Part shown: positions 5,247 to 6,739 of the stretch, one piece after another
How the letters are laid out: every line of letters begins with the position of its first letter
Position numbering within the stretch: the first letter of the stretch is position 1
From: Candidatus Cloacimonadota bacterium
GTDB lineage: Bacteria > Cloacimonadota > Cloacimonadia > JGIOTU-2
Assembly: GCA_014384665.1 (NCBI GenBank)
Contig: JACNFI010000039.1
Span: forward strand, 1 to 6,739
DNA length: 6,739 bases
Direction: 5' to 3'
Notes under the pieces: generated by a model
The model's input: the letters and a program-made list of their open reading frames with translations, nothing else
The model's database searches: none
What the model was told of the DNA's origin: nothing
Translations under genes and position numbers: made by a program

Positions 5247-6206
5247 TTACCAATCCAGTGGGCTTTTCACACCCAGACCGCCTTTGTTTAGAACATGAGT
5301 ATAGATCATAGTAGTTCTTATATCTTTGTGCCCTAATAATTCCTGCACAGTTCTTATATCGTAGCCATTTTCCAGAAGATGAGTAGCAAAGGAATGGCGA
5401 AGTGTATGGCATCCAGCATTCTTGGATATATTTGATTTTCTTACTGCCTGTTTGACTGCTCGTTGCACAGCACTTTCGTGGAGATGATGACGATAGCATT
5501 TTTGATTTTTTTTGTCAAAAACTCTACGTGTTGCAGGGAAAACGTACTGCCAGTTGAATTGCTTCGCAGCATTTGGATATTTTTTTGCAATGGCATTTGG
5601 TAGATATACATTTCCAGCGCCGTCTTCTAAATCTTCCTGATGCAGTATTTTTATTTTTTTAATCTGTCGTTTCAAAGGCTTTACCAATTTTTCTGGAACC
5701 ATAGTTCTTCTATCTTTGGACCCTTTTGCATCCATAATAAGGATCTCTTGATATGCAAAATCTATATCTTTTACACGAAGACGGAGTGCTTCCATCAATC
5801 TTAAACCTGAACCATAAAGTAAATTACCAATTAACCAATAAATACCTTTCATGTTGGACAGAACTTTTGATACTTCATCTTTACTCAAAACAATGGGGGT
5901 TCGTTCAGGAATTTTAGCCCTGACAAAATTCTCTATTTGTAAATCATCTCTGTGTAAAACTTCTTTATAGAGAAATATTAATGCATTTAATGCCTGGTTT
6001 TGAGTTGATGCCGCGACATTTTCCACATTCGCAAGATATGAAAGATATTCAGTGATTTCTTTTTCTCCCATCTCTTTTGGGTGTTTCTTATTATGAAAAA
6101 AATAAAACTTTTTCATCCAGTATGTATATGATTTTTCAGTACGAATGCTGTAATGTTTCATCTTCATAAGTTCTTTTACCTGTTCTAATAACTTTTTATT
6201 ATGCAT
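5247..6206 (-). CDS. intI: integron integrase (tyrosine recombinase) IntI
   Basis: This 319-residue protein is a site-specific tyrosine recombinase of the integron class, which captures and shuffles gene cassettes by recombining attI with folded single-stranded attC. The N-terminal SAM-like core-binding domain spans about 1-95. The catalytic residues are complete: R136 (GLRLMEAL), K164 (GSKDR), H267 and R270 (CHTLRHSFATHLL), H293 (LGHKD) and the nucleophile Y302 (MIYTHV). The IntI-specific extra segment between the second and third patches is present, with YLPNAIAKKYPNA (201-213) and WQYVFPA (219-225). The end GLGVKSPLD is also typical. Ordinary XerC/XerD lack that segment. AGAGAGGA (6211-6218) lies 4 bases before the ATG, supporting this start. 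It is divergent from the gene at 6580, the usual arrangement of intI relative to its cassettes. No frameshift or missing residue is seen, so it is probably active. Confidence 0.95.
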   Translation of the reverse strand: MHNKKLLEQVKELMKMKHYSIRTEKSYTYWMKKFYFFHNKKHPKEMGEKEITEYLSYLANVENVAASTQNQALNALIFLYKEVLHRDDLQIENFVRAKIPERTPIVLSKDEVSKVLSNMKGIYWLIGNLLYGSGLRLMEALRLRVKDIDFAYQEILIMDAKGSKDRRTMVPEKLVKPLKRQIKKIKILHQEDLEDGAGNVYLPNAIAKKYPNAAKQFNWQYVFPATRRVFDKKNQKCYRHHLHESAVQRAVKQAVRKSNISKNAGCHTLRHSFATHLLENGYDIRTVQELLGHKDIRTTMIYTHVLNKGGLGVKSPLDW

Positions 6207-6220
6207 ATAATCCTCTCTTA

Positions 6221-6269
6221 TGTTGAATATACTGCAAAAAACATCAATATATTTATATCCTGTTGAATA
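6221..6269. repeat. TGTTGAATA direct repeats upstream of intI
   Basis: TGTTGAATA occurs at 6221-6229 and again exactly 40 bases later at 6261-6269. Both contain GTTGAAT, which fits the GTTRRRY core recognised by integron integrases. The first copy lies just beyond the intI ribosome-binding site. They might be extra integrase-binding repeats, as in attI1, or operator sites. Confidence 0.4.
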
Positions 6270-6282
6270 CTACCATATTGAT
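6243..6282. repeat. inverted repeat ATCAATAT...ATATTGAT
   Basis: ATCAATAT (6243-6250) and ATATTGAT (6275-6282) are perfect 8-base inverted copies 24 bases apart, enclosing the second TGTTGAATA. This could be an operator for intI, but in AT-rich DNA chance is possible. Confidence 0.3.
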
Positions 6283-6300
6283 TATTTCGTTAATTTTATT

Positions 6301-6328
6301 GCAAGTTTTTTAGAAAAAACTTGACAAA
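6301..6328. promoter_or_regulatory. second copy of the shared 28-base TTGACA block
   Basis: GCAAGTTTTTTA, eight bases, TTGACAAA: 24 of 28 bases match 3799-3826. AAGTTTTTT (6303-6311) and AAAAAACTT (6314-6322) form a perfect inverted repeat. Unlike the first copy, no good -10 lies 16-18 bases after TTGACA, so the shared block may be a protein site rather than a promoter. Confidence 0.45.
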
Positions 6329-6433
6329 GCTTTTCTAAAGTTTCTTTTTTATCACTGAATTAAGCCTTAGGCTTATAAATATGAAGCATTTTGAAAAGTT
6401 AATGTCATAGATAGGAATTTGTGTTATAGTGTG

Positions 6434-6462
6434 TTAATTTAAAGATAGGTGTTCTATATTAT
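6434..6462 (+). promoter_or_regulatory. weak candidate promoter for the gene at 6580
   Basis: TATTAT (6457-6462, 5 of 6 consensus) preceded at 17 bases by TTAATT (3 of 6). The -10 is good and the -35 poor. It would start transcription just before the candidate attI site, leaving a leader of about 110 bases. Confidence 0.2.
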
Positions 6463-6472
6463 GCACAGTTCG

Positions 6473-6490
6473 GTCTAATATATGTTAGGT
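6473..6490. other. candidate attI recombination site
   Basis: GTCTAA, six bases, GTTAGGT (core at 6484-6490) forms an imperfect inverted pair CTAA/TTAG around a GTTRRRY core. This resembles the simple site of attI1, where CTAA is followed by a short spacer and GTTAGGC. It lies upstream of intI and before a rightward gene, where attI is expected. The call rests on pattern and position only; GTTAAGT at 6531-6537 is an alternative core. Confidence 0.35.
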
Positions 6491-6579
6491 GTAGTGTTTC
6501 TAACAAACAAAAATAATACTTAGTTCAATGGTTAAGTTAGCAAAAAAAGTAAGTAAGAAAAACTAAAGGAGAAGTAAAA

Positions 6580-6739
6580 ATGAAAAGAAAGGTAATATTC
6601 ATTTCGATGATTTTAGTAACGATGCTAATTTCAAACAACATGTTTGCACAAGAAAGTGATCAAACTGAAAAAGGAAAGTTCGGGATAGGTTTTCAGTCAA
6701 GTTTCCCTGTTTGGGGTGGTAGCATAATGTTGAATCTGA
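6580..6739 (+). CDS. secreted or outer-membrane protein, 5' part only
   Basis: The first 53 residues are visible before the window ends. They start with a signal peptide: basic MKRK, a hydrophobic core (VIFISMILVTMLI) and a likely cleavage after MFA at residue 23. The mature part begins QESDQTEKGKFGIGFQSSFPVWGG; the glycine-rich, alternating pattern would suit an outer-membrane beta-barrel strand, but this is a guess from few residues. AAAGGAG (6565-6571) lies 8 bases before the ATG, a strong ribosome-binding site. It is divergent from intI and follows the candidate attI, so it could be the first gene of a cassette array or an ordinary chromosomal gene. The protein family is not recognised. 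Confidence 0.75.
   Translation, partial: MKRKVIFISMILVTMLISNNMFAQESDQTEKGKFGIGFQSSFPVWGGSIMLNL

Larger units (their letters stand above)
6207..6579. other. divergent intergenic region upstream of intI
   Basis: This AT-rich stretch lies between two divergent genes. It holds two TGTTGAATA repeats, an inverted ATCAATAT pair, the 28-base block shared with the toxin-antitoxin promoter, a small hairpin TAAGCC-TTA-GGCTTA (6361-6375) and a candidate attI site. No LexA-like box (CTGT-N8-ACAG) was seen. A 9-codon ORF at 6381-6410 has no ribosome site and is disregarded. Confidence 0.6.

Noticed and set aside
5203..5499. Minus-strand open frame overlapping the 3' part of intI
   Set aside because: It is a shadow in another frame of the integrase gene.
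6381..6410. Nine-codon ORF MKHFEKLMS
   Set aside because: There is no ribosome-binding site, and it is short enough to be chance.

Overview
This is an AT-rich bacterial chromosomal window with one large housekeeping gene, a decayed toxin-antitoxin pair, an integron integrase, the start of an envelope protein gene, and an unusual density of palindromic repeats. The DUF2281/PIN toxin-antitoxin type, the IntI type and the small signal-peptide protein at the right edge would suit an uncultured or anaerobic member of the Bacteroidota/Cloacimonadota-like (FCB) lineages. That is a weak inference from gene types, and nothing here fixes the taxon. Shine-Dalgarno-like sequences precede several genes (AAAGGAG, AGAGAGGA, AAAGG), although none is obvious before mfd.

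Layout. 1-221: the 3' flank of mfd, with half of a palindromic repeat at the edge and two hairpins. 222-3734 (-): a complete mfd gene for transcription-repair coupling factor. 3735-3893: divergent intergenic region with a good sigma70-like promoter for the rightward genes and a possible 12-codon leader ORF. 3912-4121 (+): DUF2281 antitoxin, overlapping by one base a PIN-domain (VapC-like) toxin at 4121-4501. The toxin keeps its frame and its acidic residues but has two in-frame TAA stops. 4502-5246: a gene-free region packed with hairpins and palindromes. 5247-6206 (-): a complete integron integrase intI. 6207-6579: divergent intergenic region with direct and inverted repeats and a candidate attI site. 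6580-6739 (+): 5' end of a secreted or outer-membrane protein gene running off the window.

The most interesting signal is a family of short palindromic elements. Their outer ends read roughly AATTTACCC...GGGTGAATT, and their arms carry one of two cores, CGTTAGAT or TGTGAAAT. Copies lie between genes at 4572-4627, 4897-4962, 5068-5125 and 5126-5189, with half a copy at 11-25. One 76-bp copy (2521-2596) sits in frame inside mfd and encodes about 25 extra residues. A smaller palindrome (3363-3390) in mfd also coincides with extra residues. This resembles the known behaviour of Rickettsia palindromic elements but has a different sequence.

Functionally the genes look independent: mfd is housekeeping, the toxin-antitoxin locus is decaying, and intI with its flank may be the start of a chromosomal integron whose cassettes would lie to the right of the window.
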